Source of the DNA: QWHO01 sp039809865 | Lineage (GTDB): Bacteria; Vulcanimicrobiota; Xenobia; Xenobiales; QWHO01 | Reading direction: 5' to 3' | Length of the DNA: 64,000 bases | Assembly (NCBI GenBank): GCA_039809865.1 | Contig: JBDHVW010000012.1 | Location: 66,943 to 130,942 of the forward strand | Shown: positions 8,699 to 16,408 of the stretch, in pieces | Numbering within the stretch: the stretch's first letter is position 1 | Layout of the letters: each line of letters begins with the position of its first letter | Position numbers and translations under genes: made by a program | Notes under the pieces: generated by a model | Database searches by the model: none | Told to the model about the DNA's origin: nothing | Seen by the model: only the letters and a program-made list of their open reading frames with translations

Positions 8699-8941
8699 TT
8701 GATCGCTGACCTCATCGGGCTGGCGCTTCTCCTCCTGTTAGGGCTGGGGCTCGGTTACCGACCGCTGCCCACTCGGCTTGGCCTCTGGCTGGCCGGGCTC
8801 GCGCGCGCGCCCCTGGCTCCCCTGATGGCTCTCATCACCCTCAGCATGTTGCTCGGGTGGCTCTCCCTTTACCAGTCGGAGGGGCTCAAGGGACTGAGCG
8901 AGCCCCCAGCGCCACGCGCCACGGAGACCCTCCGGCCTTGA
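8699..8941 (+). CDS. Small two-helix membrane protein
   Basis: About 80 residues from a TTG at 8699. The frame is open further upstream, so the start is uncertain; GGAAGAAAA lies 28-36 bases before it and a CTG at 8672 is an alternative. Two hydrophobic segments are obvious (LIADLIGLALLLLLGLGLG and LMALITLSMLLGWLSLY), separated by an arginine-containing loop. The stop overlaps the TTG start of the next membrane protein as TTGA at 8938-8941, which is the main evidence that this short frame is translated. The two probably form one membrane complex. Function unknown. Confidence 0.5.
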   Translation: MIADLIGLALLLLLGLGLGYRPLPTRLGLWLAGLARAPLAPLMALITLSMLLGWLSLYQSEGLKGLSEPPAPRATETLRP

Positions 8942-9864
8942 GCGAGAAGACCGCCAACCAGATCTGGACGGTGTTGCTGGCTCTGGTCGTGGCGTTGAGC
9001 GCCAGCCTGTTGCTCCAGGCCGGGCTCTTCCAGGTCACTGCCGGGATGCTCGCCCGGCTGGTGCCGAGCATAGGCACCGAGCCGGCCGTCTTCACGACGG
9101 CGTTCGTGAGCTGTCTGCTCGCTCTCTCTTTTGTCACCGCGCTGGCCGTCCTGCTGGGTCAGACGATGCAAGAGGACAGCGACTGGCGCTGGCTGGCGCG
9201 CGCCGCTGGCCTGACAGGCCTCGCCGTCCTGGCGGTCAGTCTGGCCAATCGGAGCGCGCTCAACGGCGCCGCCTGGGCGCAGCTGGCCGTGGTGCTGGCC
9301 TGGTCCCTGCTGGCCTTCTGGCTCTCTCGGGGCGCGCCGCCCCTCGAGGTGAGGATGCCGACGCCCTGGATCGTGCCGACGGGGGAACGGAGCGAGCTTC
9401 TCTGGATGACCCAGCATCTGTTGCTGCTGGCGCTGGGAGCCGGGCTGGTCGCCTTTTCCCTGGGACTGTCCAACTTCTTGATGCTCATGGCTCGCATCCA
9501 CCCGGACAAAACCCCGGATGTCTATCTGCACGGCTTCAAGCTGGGCATCCTCCTGGCGTTGCTGCTCACCCCGGCGACCCGCTACGTCCGAACTCCGCTG
9601 GTGGTCGGCTTTCTCGTCGACTGGCTCGGCGGCCTCTGGCTGCCCGCGTTCGCCGTTCCTCTCTTTCAGTTCGGCTCGGTCGTCACGGCCACGCTCCTCA
9701 CGCAGAATCCTTTCCAGACGGCCTGGAAGCTGAGCGCCGGCATGTGCGCAGGGCGCATTCTGGGGCGCGCGCTCGGGTTCTTGCTGGTGGGCGCCGAGGG
9801 AGTCGCTCTGATGGAGCCTCTGGCCGAGGTTACCCTGGGCGTTCTTGCGACTGAGCCAGAATAA
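8938..9864 (+). CDS. Multi-pass membrane protein of unknown function
   Basis: A 308-residue polytopic protein from TTG 8938 (SEKTANQIWTVLLALV follows), chosen because the start overlaps the upstream stop as TTGA. I count about eight hydrophobic segments across the length, including LLALVVALSASLLL, FVTALAVLLGQTM, LLLLALGAGLVAFSLGL and a GILLALLLTPATRY helix. A soluble loop near residues 145-165 is proline-rich. I see no transporter signature. It runs 35 bases past the stop of the convergent metallopeptidase gene. Probably a two-gene unit with the small membrane protein before it. Confidence 0.7.
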   Translation: MSEKTANQIWTVLLALVVALSASLLLQAGLFQVTAGMLARLVPSIGTEPAVFTTAFVSCLLALSFVTALAVLLGQTMQEDSDWRWLARAAGLTGLAVLAVSLANRSALNGAAWAQLAVVLAWSLLAFWLSRGAPPLEVRMPTPWIVPTGERSELLWMTQHLLLLALGAGLVAFSLGLSNFLMLMARIHPDKTPDVYLHGFKLGILLALLLTPATRYVRTPLVVGFLVDWLGGLWLPAFAVPLFQFGSVVTATLLTQNPFQTAWKLSAGMCAGRILGRALGFLLVGAEGVALMEPLAEVTLGVLATEPE

Positions 9865-10630
9865 AGTCGCTCCACTGCGCTTCATCCATGGCCGGTAACG
9901 GCTGCACGGAAGGAGCGTCGCTGCGTAACAGCTCGCCGGCCAGACGGAAGCCGTCCAGGTCGACGCGCTCCAGCCGGCCGTGACAGAAATTCTGGTGCAT
10001 CCGCCAGTACTCGCGCTCGTCCATCCCGCCCAGCCCGCGCTCTTCCGCCAGACCGCGCTCGATCAGGGGTACCAGGGCCTCGTCGGGGACGAGGTAGGCG
10101 GCCACGTTCTCGGCCAGGTACTCCGAGGAATCTTGCTTGGCGTAATCGCGGACCACGTTGTTGGTATGCTTGGCCAGGGTATGGGCGCCCCGCCACTCCG
10201 GTTTCTGGCTGGGCTCGCCCGTCGCCATGTCGAGGGCGTGGGCGAACTCGTGCAGCACGGCGAACGGCGTCAGGTTGGAGCGGTCGAATCCGAGCACGTT
10301 GGCTTTGGTGTTGTAAGCGCCCAGCGTGTCGCGGCTGGCCAGAGTGGGGAGATAGTTGGGGACCGGATCCCCCAGGGAGAAATCATAGACCTCGATGCGA
10401 GTGCCGTAGGCCTGGACGCGCTGAAGGGCCTCCAGCGGGTAGGCGCTGAGCGCTTCCACGACGCGCTGGCGCGAGAGCTCGTCGGGGCAGCGCCGGAGCA
10501 TCTTCCCGATGAGCGCTTCCTTTTCGGGCGAGGCCTCGCCCAGTTGGACCGTGTCCGGTTGGGGCGGCACGGCCGCACGGGGGCGGACGTAGCGTTGGGC
10601 GATGGTCTGGTAGGAGTCCTGGATGTGCAT
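9830..10630 (-). CDS. HExxH metallopeptidase, possibly anthrax-lethal-factor (ATLF)-like
   Basis: A 266-residue protein from ATG 10630 (MHIQDSYQTIAQRY). The zinc site HEFAH lies in FAVLHEFAHALD, and a downstream EYLAENVAAYL segment supplies the likely third ligand, in the spacing seen in lethal-factor-type (M34/ATLF) and related peptidases. The preceding beta segment (RIEVYDFSLGD, LGAYNTKANVLGFDRS) fits that fold. No hydrophobic signal peptide is present, but residues 24-31 carry the PDTVQLGE form of a D-x-h-x-L motif shared with other proteins of the window. The substrate is unknown. The gene stands alone, divergent from the Gly/Asn-rich gene at 10812. Confidence 0.75.
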   Translation of the reverse strand: MHIQDSYQTIAQRYVRPRAAVPPQPDTVQLGEASPEKEALIGKMLRRCPDELSRQRVVEALSAYPLEALQRVQAYGTRIEVYDFSLGDPVPNYLPTLASRDTLGAYNTKANVLGFDRSNLTPFAVLHEFAHALDMATGEPSQKPEWRGAHTLAKHTNNVVRDYAKQDSSEYLAENVAAYLVPDEALVPLIERGLAEERGLGGMDEREYWRMHQNFCHGRLERVDLDGFRLAGELLRSDAPSVQPLPAMDEAQWSDFILAQSQERPG

Positions 10631-10766
10631 CGAGGGGAGAATAGCGTCCTGACGCCATGCATGAGCTGAACAAAGTGTTACCGAAACCGAGGGGAGGAAA
10701 GATGGCGGTTTGGCAACGAATTTGTTACATTCCGACCCTGACTTCGGACCGATCGCGCGGGATACT

Positions 10767-10795
10767 TTGACAAAGAGATAGAGAAGGTCATCGTA
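10767..10795 (+). promoter_or_regulatory. Possible sigma-70-type promoter with weak -10
   Basis: A perfect TTGACA lies at 10767-10772, in the 181-base divergent region before the gene at 10812. Sixteen to seventeen bases later the best -10 candidates are CATCGT or ATCGTA, which match the consensus poorly. The ribosome site AGGAGG follows at 10797-10802. The call rests mainly on the -35 box and the position. Confidence 0.3.
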
Positions 10796-10811
10796 CAGGA
10801 GGGTTTCAACC

Positions 10812-11399
10812 ATGGCTGAGGGCGGCTTGACAATCTTCAACAACGGGCAATTCCGCATCGGGCTTGGCGACGCCAATCACGACGGAAAGCTGGACTTCGA
10901 CTTCGGCCTGCGCGCGCAGAACTACGGCGCCAGTCCCTGGGGAGTCGGCCAGCAGGGGGTCGAGCTCGGGCTGAACACGCAGCGAGGCGCCTACCTCGGC
11001 ACCGACTACGCGCAGGCCAACGTGATGGGCCAGTCGTCCGGCTACACGCGCTTCTTCGGCGACGGCTTCCAGAGCGGCCAGCAGGGCAGCGACGTCTTCG
11101 GTAACTACAGCTCGAGCTACGCGAACACGGGCTGGAACGGCACCTACACCGCCAATCAGGGCGGCAACTTCTACACCGGCAATTACGCCGCCAACCAGAC
11201 CGCTTCCAACTTCTTCGGGTTCTCGCAGGACTCGGTCGTGGGCAACACCTGGACAGGCGCTCAGGTCGGGCAGCACATGCGCGCCGGCAGCTGGGGCGCC
11301 ACCCAGTTCGGCACCTTCAATCCCGGATTCGTGCCCTCGTACGCGGGCAGCTTCTACCAGGGCTCGGGCTGCGGCTGCGCGGCTCGTTTCTTTGGCTAG
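10812..11399 (+). CDS. Gly/Asn/Ser/aromatic-rich protein with an EF-hand-like loop
   Basis: A 195-residue low-complexity protein with a strong AGGAGG site ten bases before ATG 10812. Residues 21-32 (DANHDGKLDFDF) look like a calcium-binding EF-hand or dockerin-type loop, with acidic residues at positions 1, 5, 9 and 11. The rest is rich in Gly, Asn, Gln, Tyr, Phe and Trp (NYSSSYANTGWNGTY-like), like surface, curli-like or self-assembling proteins, and ends with a CGC motif. No signal peptide is visible. It may be an extracellular structural protein exported by a non-classical route. Function unknown. Confidence 0.7.
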   Translation: MAEGGLTIFNNGQFRIGLGDANHDGKLDFDFGLRAQNYGASPWGVGQQGVELGLNTQRGAYLGTDYAQANVMGQSSGYTRFFGDGFQSGQQGSDVFGNYSSSYANTGWNGTYTANQGGNFYTGNYAANQTASNFFGFSQDSVVGNTWTGAQVGQHMRAGSWGATQFGTFNPGFVPSYAGSFYQGSGCGCAARFFG

Positions 11400-11411
11400 T
11401 CCTTTCTAGCC
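11394..11411 (+). other. Hairpin GGCTAG-N6-CTAGCC at a gene junction
   Basis: A perfect six-base-pair stem spans the TAG stop of the Gly/Asn-rich gene (11397-11399) and ends at 11411, immediately before the TTG at 11412 that opens the next frame. There is no U-tract, so it is not a typical terminator. It could attenuate read-through, or hide the TTG from ribosomes so that the next gene starts at ATG 11475. Confidence 0.4.
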
Positions 11412-12332
11412 TTGCTTCCCAAAGGTCAACCGGAGCCGGATGCAGACGGGAATTACGTCTCGCCGGCTCTGGCCATGATTCGCGCCGTCTGGGGGGCCTT
11501 CCACCAGGAGCAAGCCACCGGTGAGGATGTCTGCGGGGTGCTGCACCAGGTGGCCGGCATCCTCCAGTTCGAGCTGGCCACGTTGAGCGCGCAGGTCGAG
11601 CAGGGCATCTCGCAGCCCGAGGACCCGATCTTCCGGCAGATCACGCAGGCCTTCCAAAGCCACCTCGAAGCGGTCGAGGCCATGTTGACCGCCTTCGAGC
11701 AAGGGGACTCCGCTGGCTTCGAGGCGGGCATGCAGTCGGCCCAGGATGCCAACAACGCCCTCATGGAAGCCCATCGCCAGGCCATGGAGCAGATCGAGGC
11801 CATGGCCAACGTCGACTGCATCTTCTGCCGGGCCGAGAATCCGCGCAGCGAGGAGCGCTGCCGCAACTGCGGGCGCAACCTGCCGGGCGCGGTGGAGAAA
11901 TCGTCCTTTGCCGCCGAGAACGCCGAGGGTCTCGACCGCGGTGGACCGCAGGGTGCGGAGGTCACCGAGAACTACGTGCTCCTCGCTGGAGCCGTGCAAG
12001 AATGGCGCCGCGAGGAGATCGACGCCGATCAGCTGATGGAGGCTCTGCAGGCCGTCGAGCAGCGGACCCGCGCTCACCAGGCCGATCTCGTGCAGCAACG
12101 CGACCAGATCGGGCTGGCGCCGGCCGAAGCTCGCGAGGCGCTGCATCAGGGAGTGGACATGACCGAGTCGGCGCTGTGCGACTCGCTGGCAGCCCTGGAG
12201 AAAATGAAGCTGGCCTTTGTGAAAGGCGACGACACCTATCTCGAAACCGGGCTGCACGACCTCGAGAAGGCCTCCCGCGCGCTCGTGGCCGCCTACCACG
12301 CGGCCCGCGAGGCGGCGGCGGCCACGCGATGA
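11412..12332 (+). CDS. Helical zinc-ribbon protein with duplicated domain
   Basis: A protein of up to 306 residues from TTG 11412. ATG 11475 (MIRAVWGAF) is an alternative start. It has three parts: a helical domain (residues about 20-130), a four-cysteine zinc ribbon (CIFCRAEN...CRNCGRN, about 137-157), and a second helical domain (about 190-300). The two helical domains repeat each other: ATGEDVCGVL/EEIDADQLMEAL, then AVEAMLTAFEQGD/ALEKMKLAFVKGD and AQDANNAL/LEKASRAL. The same domain recurs in the gene at 12514. The stop overlaps the next gene as ATGA. No family is recognised; cytoplasmic location is likely. Confidence 0.75.
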   Translation: MLPKGQPEPDADGNYVSPALAMIRAVWGAFHQEQATGEDVCGVLHQVAGILQFELATLSAQVEQGISQPEDPIFRQITQAFQSHLEAVEAMLTAFEQGDSAGFEAGMQSAQDANNALMEAHRQAMEQIEAMANVDCIFCRAENPRSEERCRNCGRNLPGAVEKSSFAAENAEGLDRGGPQGAEVTENYVLLAGAVQEWRREEIDADQLMEALQAVEQRTRAHQADLVQQRDQIGLAPAEAREALHQGVDMTESALCDSLAALEKMKLAFVKGDDTYLETGLHDLEKASRALVAAYHAAREAAAATR

Positions 12333-12517
12333 ATCTCGACGAGTTGGAGCGGCTCTTGCCCGAAGTGGCGCGGATCCTGGGCGTCCCGCTGAACGAGACG
12401 CCCGCGGCTCTGCGGGGGGAGGCTCCCACGGCCCTGTTGGAGAGTCCCGAGGAGATCGCTTTGCTGGTCCATCACAGCCTGTGCCGGATCATCGGGATGG
12501 AGGTGGTCGTGCCGTGA
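12329..12517 (+). CDS. Small acidic protein in the zinc-ribbon operon
   Basis: A 62-residue protein starting at ATG 12329 (MNLDELERLLPEVARIL), linked to its neighbours by four-base overlaps on both sides: ATGA with the gene before and GTGA with the gene after. It is predicted to form two or three helices and contains one cysteine (SLCRIIGM). It has no recognisable domain. The double overlap is strong evidence of translation and of membership in a three-gene unit, where it may act as a small adaptor. Function unknown. Confidence 0.55.
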   Translation: MNLDELERLLPEVARILGVPLNETPAALRGEAPTALLESPEEIALLVHHSLCRIIGMEVVVP

Positions 12518-13026
12518 TCTGCCTGGAATGCGGGGCCGAGAATGCTTACAAAACGAAGAAATGCTCGTGCGGACACGCGTTTGGGTCCCCACCGCCCTAC
12601 CTGCATGCCAATCACGTCAGCCAGCTGCAAGATTGTATCACCCGCACGCTGGCCGGAGAGCTCAGCGGGCAAGAGCTCTACGAGCGCTACCAGCGCTTTG
12701 CCGAGCTCTTCATGGAGTTCGAGGGGCGCTGGAGCTTCCTCAACGGCACGCCTCTCGAGGAGCGCCTCTCCGAGCCGCTGCAGAAACGGTTTCGCTCAGG
12801 CACTTTGATGCTGGCGCGCGGATACGACTACCTGGCCCAGGCCGTCGAGGCCCTGGAGGGTGCCCTCGAATCAGGCCGCCCGGCCGACCTGGAATACGCC
12901 CGCGACCTGCTCAACGACTACTTCCGCGTGACCTGCCAGGCCTGCGCCGTGCTCATGTACGAGCTGGAGGAGATCAAGAACGAGCCCGAGGCCTCGGGAC
13001 AGCTCTTCGACCTGAAGTCGAGCTAG
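12514..13026 (+). CDS. Zinc-ribbon helical protein
   Basis: A 170-residue protein from GTG 12514, chosen because this start makes a GTGA overlap and places a zinc ribbon exactly at the N-terminus (MICLECGAEN...KKCSCGHAFG, residues 1-23). The remainder is a helical domain like those in the gene at 11412 (AGELSGQELYERY, then AVEALEGALESGRPADLEYARDLL). The shared architecture suggests paralogues that assemble together. Zinc ribbons of this type occur in nucleic-acid or protein-binding scaffolds. The TAG stop shares CTAG with the convergent kup gene. Confidence 0.7.
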   Translation: MICLECGAENAYKTKKCSCGHAFGSPPPYLHANHVSQLQDCITRTLAGELSGQELYERYQRFAELFMEFEGRWSFLNGTPLEERLSEPLQKRFRSGTLMLARGYDYLAQAVEALEGALESGRPADLEYARDLLNDYFRVTCQACAVLMYELEEIKNEPEASGQLFDLKSS

Positions 13027-14945
13027 ATCTCGACCTGAGCTCCCAACTCGACGACGCGGTCGGGCGGGATGCGATAGTAGCCGGTGGCGTCGGCCGCGTT
13101 CCGGGCCAGGAAAACGAACAGCCGCTCGCGCCAGTGGGCCATCCCGCTCCACAGCGAGGGGTTGGTCCGCAGGGTCTCGCGCCCCAGGAAGTAGCTGGCC
13201 TTGCGCACGTTGAGGTGGCGTCCGTCGAGCCGGGTCTGGCCGAGTGCCGTGGGCACGTCCGGGGTTTCCATGTAGCCGAAGCGCAACAGGATGCGATGGA
13301 AGCCCATTCCGAGAGAGGAGAGCTCCGAGCGCGCGTCCTGCCGCACGAACGGCTGGTCCAGCACCACCACGCTGACCAGCAGCACGGTCTCGTGAATCAC
13401 GTGATTGTGCTTCAGGTTGCTGACCAGGGCGGGCGGGGCGCCCTCGAGATAGCGGGACATAAAGATGGCCATACCGGGGACCCGGAAGGGGTCGAGCACC
13501 TTGATCTGCTCGATCAGCCGGTCCACCGTCATCGTGCGATGCGCCATCGCCATCGAGAGGGCCTCGCGGCCCTTCTTCCAGGTGGCCATCACCACGTAGA
13601 TCACCGCGCCCACGGCCAGCGGGAACCAGCCTCCGTGCCAGATCTTGAGGATGTTGGAGCCGAAGAAGCAGAACTCGATGCCGCCAAAGACGGCGCACAA
13701 CGATCCGGCGCGCCAGCGGCTCCAGCCCCAGCTCCAGCGGAGCAGCTTGTAGAACAACAGCGTGGTGATCAACATCGTGGCCGTCACCGCGACTCCATAG
13801 GCGGACGCCAGTTGGCTGGACGATTTGAATCCCAGCACCAGAGCGATGCAGGCCACCATCAAGCCCCAGTTGACCAGGGGGACGTAAATCTGGCCCTTCT
13901 CCTCGGCCGAGGTGTGGTCGACCTTCATTCGGGGCAGGAAACCGAGCTGGATCGCCTGGACGGTGAGCGAGAAGGCACCCGAGATCAGCGCCTGGGAGGC
14001 GATGACGGTGGCCGCCGTGGCCAGCAGCACGACGGGGATCAGGAGGTGCGGATTGGGGACCATCCGATAAAACGGGTTGCTCACCGCGGTGGGGTCGCCG
14101 ATGATGAGCGCGCCCTGCCCGAGATAGTTGAGCAGCAGGGCGGGGAACACCACGGTAAACCAGGCCAGGCGGATCGGACCGGGACCAAAGTGGCCCATGT
14201 CGGCGTAGAGCGCCTCGCCGCCGGTCACCACGAGAAAGACCGAGCCGAGCGCGACGATTCCGGCCCAATGGTTGTGCAGCAAGAACTGGACCGCGTGGTG
14301 GGGGCTCAGGCAGGTCAGCACGGAAGGCTGCTGGACGATGTGATAAAGACCCAGCACCGACAGCACCAGGAACCACAGCAGGGTGATGGGTCCAAAGACG
14401 CGGGAGACCTTTTCGGTTCCGCCCGATTGCACGCAGAAAAGGATGGTCAAGATGACGATGGTGATCGGGATGATATAAGGGTCGAAGAAGCTGGTCGCCT
14501 CGTGGAGCCCTTCCACGGCGCTGAGAACCGAGATCGCGGGGGTGATCATCCCATCGCCATAGAGCAGGGCGGTGCCGAACAGACCGAGCAACGCCAGCAT
14601 GGGATACATGCGCGTCTCGGTGCAGCGGCTGCGACTGACCAGAGCGGCCAGCGCCAGGATGCCACCCTCGCCGTGGTTGTCAGCGCGCACCACGAAGAGC
14701 AGATACTTCACGCAGACGACCAGGATGAGCGACCAGCAGACCAGCGAGAGCACGCCCAGGATATTTTCCGGGGTCGCCTTCAGCCCGTGCTGGAACGACT
14801 CGCGCAGCGAGTAGAGCGGGCTGGTTCCGATATCCCCGTAGACCACCCCCAGCGCCCCCAGCGCCAGGAGGTAGAAGCGGTTCGAGTGCCGGGCGGGAGC
14901 TTGCTCGTTTTCCAGGACTTCGGTATTCGAATGGGTCGCGATCAC
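13023..14945 (-). CDS. kup: Kup-family potassium uptake permease
   Basis: A 640-residue Kup/HAK/KT protein that imports K+ with protons. The family signature LALGALGVVYGDIGTSPLYSLRESF begins near residue 24, followed by about twelve membrane helices with GDGMITPAISVLSAVEGL and GGEALYADMGHFG, and a soluble C-terminal domain (RVPGMAIFMSRYLEGAPPAL). I prefer GTG 14945, which has TTGAGG five bases upstream, over ATG 14969, which has no ribosome site. Length is normal for the family. No other potassium genes are adjacent. The TAG stop shares CTAG with the zinc-ribbon gene. Confidence 0.95.
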   Translation of the reverse strand: MIATHSNTEVLENEQAPARHSNRFYLLALGALGVVYGDIGTSPLYSLRESFQHGLKATPENILGVLSLVCWSLILVVCVKYLLFVVRADNHGEGGILALAALVSRSRCTETRMYPMLALLGLFGTALLYGDGMITPAISVLSAVEGLHEATSFFDPYIIPITIVILTILFCVQSGGTEKVSRVFGPITLLWFLVLSVLGLYHIVQQPSVLTCLSPHHAVQFLLHNHWAGIVALGSVFLVVTGGEALYADMGHFGPGPIRLAWFTVVFPALLLNYLGQGALIIGDPTAVSNPFYRMVPNPHLLIPVVLLATAATVIASQALISGAFSLTVQAIQLGFLPRMKVDHTSAEEKGQIYVPLVNWGLMVACIALVLGFKSSSQLASAYGVAVTATMLITTLLFYKLLRWSWGWSRWRAGSLCAVFGGIEFCFFGSNILKIWHGGWFPLAVGAVIYVVMATWKKGREALSMAMAHRTMTVDRLIEQIKVLDPFRVPGMAIFMSRYLEGAPPALVSNLKHNHVIHETVLLVSVVVLDQPFVRQDARSELSSLGMGFHRILLRFGYMETPDVPTALGQTRLDGRHLNVRKASYFLGRETLRTNPSLWSGMAHWRERLFVFLARNAADATGYYRIPPDRVVELGAQVEI

Positions 14946-15151
14946 GAGAACCTCAAGATTAGGGCCCATCCAGTCAAGGACTGGACAATTCGCGTCTGGG
15001 AGAGGTCAAGAACATGTCAAGATCGAGTGTTGCCAAGTGTTGGTACAGGTTTCCATTTTGTTTCAGACCCCCCTGGTAGGCTGGGAATGCAAAGGGAAAA
15101 GATGCAGGCACTGCACGATCCCTTAGCAGGGTCAAATTCTGGAGGCATAAA

Positions 15152-16405
15152 GTGGCAACGATTTCCGACGTTCGTCCTGCCATGGGCGGGACTACCACCG
15201 TATCCGCGACTCAAGGCGCTCCTGCAGTGGCGCCCCCGCCCCCCGCGCAAGAAGCGCGGCCCGCCGATCAGGTGCGGCTCACCGGCCCCGTCAACCCCTA
15301 CGCTGACCTCAGCGACCGCACCGCCACGGTGCGTGCCGACGCTTGGAAGAAGGGTCCCAACGGCTCGGTCGAGCAAATTCTCGCGCGTCAGGGCTACTCC
15401 CGCGAGGATATGTATCGCAAGGATGCCGACGGCCACACGCTGATCGAACGCGTGGCCAACGTCAACCACATGGCCGACCCGAACCTGCTGCGAGAGGGAC
15501 AGAACCTGCTGGTGCCGGTCAAGCCCGAGCAGCGTGCCACCCCGGCACCGCAAAACGGTAATGGGACCGCCCCGCAGGCCCGCACCCAGTCGGGAAACGG
15601 AAACGGAACGCACTCCGTGGGCGTCACCGTGGACCGCTGGCGTCAGGGACCCAATGACTCGCTCGAGCACATCCTCCAGGGGCAGGGTTACAGCCTGGGC
15701 GAGATTCACCGCAAGGACCGCAACGGTCGCACGATGATCGACCGCGTGGCCGCCAGCAACGGACTCGAGAACGCCAACAACCTGCGCGAGGGCCAGCGCC
15801 TGGTGGTGCCGGGCCGGCGCCAGGAGCAGCAGGGTCAAAACGGACAGGGTGAGCACCATCAAGAGCCGCCCGCGCAGCCCGAGCCCCCGGCGCGTCCCGA
15901 GCCCCCGGTACAGCCCGAGCCGCCGGTTCGTCCCGAGCCGCCGGTGCAGCCCGAGCCCCCCGCTCCGCCGCAGCCTCCGCCCACACAGCCACCCGAGGAC
16001 GGCAACGCGACCTCCGAGATGGGCCTCCTGCTCGCAGGCGCCCGCGACCACAAGTTCACCCGCGACGAGTTCCGGGCCCTGAACAGCACCGCCAACCGGT
16101 ATGAGGAAGTCCGCTCCGAATATGGCAAGGACGGTTTCTCCAACGCCGAGCTCCGCAACCTGGGTCAGATCGAGCAACAGTATGGCCAGATGTACAGCCG
16201 CTTCGAGCAGCACGACCGCTCGCGCATCCAGTTCGAGGGGAGTAACTCCAACGATCCCCGCGTCCAGGCGCGGATGCGCATGCTGGACGAGAGCGGCGCT
16301 CTCTGGGACGGCTTCGTCAACGGCACGCTCTCGTACGAGGACGCCGCCGGTCAGCTGATGGCCCAGCGGGCCCGCGCCCGCCAACTCGGCGCAGGAGGTC
16401 AGTAA
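15152..16405 (+). CDS. Protein with two LysM-like repeats and a Pro-rich linker
   Basis: A 417-residue protein from GTG 15152 with GGAGG six bases upstream. Residues 1-45 are Ala/Pro/Thr-rich and include PADQVRLTG, the D-x-V-x-L motif discussed under findings. Two tandem LysM-like repeats follow (residues about 60-125 and 155-218), each with a QGYS motif, an inserted KDxxGxT loop, then VAxxN and LREGQxLxVP. A proline-rich linker of PEPPV-type repeats (about 230-275) leads to a helical C-terminal domain. LysM domains bind peptidoglycan. No classical signal peptide is present. The next gene starts three bases after its stop, so the two probably form an operon. Confidence 0.75.
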   Translation: MATISDVRPAMGGTTTVSATQGAPAVAPPPPAQEARPADQVRLTGPVNPYADLSDRTATVRADAWKKGPNGSVEQILARQGYSREDMYRKDADGHTLIERVANVNHMADPNLLREGQNLLVPVKPEQRATPAPQNGNGTAPQARTQSGNGNGTHSVGVTVDRWRQGPNDSLEHILQGQGYSLGEIHRKDRNGRTMIDRVAASNGLENANNLREGQRLVVPGRRQEQQGQNGQGEHHQEPPAQPEPPARPEPPVQPEPPVRPEPPVQPEPPAPPQPPPTQPPEDGNATSEMGLLLAGARDHKFTRDEFRALNSTANRYEEVRSEYGKDGFSNAELRNLGQIEQQYGQMYSRFEQHDRSRIQFEGSNSNDPRVQARMRMLDESGALWDGFVNGTLSYEDAAGQLMAQRARARQLGAGGQ

Positions 16406-16408
16406 GCC

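Noticed and set aside
12528..15443. A 971-codon rightward open frame across the zinc-ribbon and kup region
   Set aside because: It is a shadow of the genes at 12514 and 13023 in high-G+C DNA; its composition is Gln/His/Arg-rich and has no domain.
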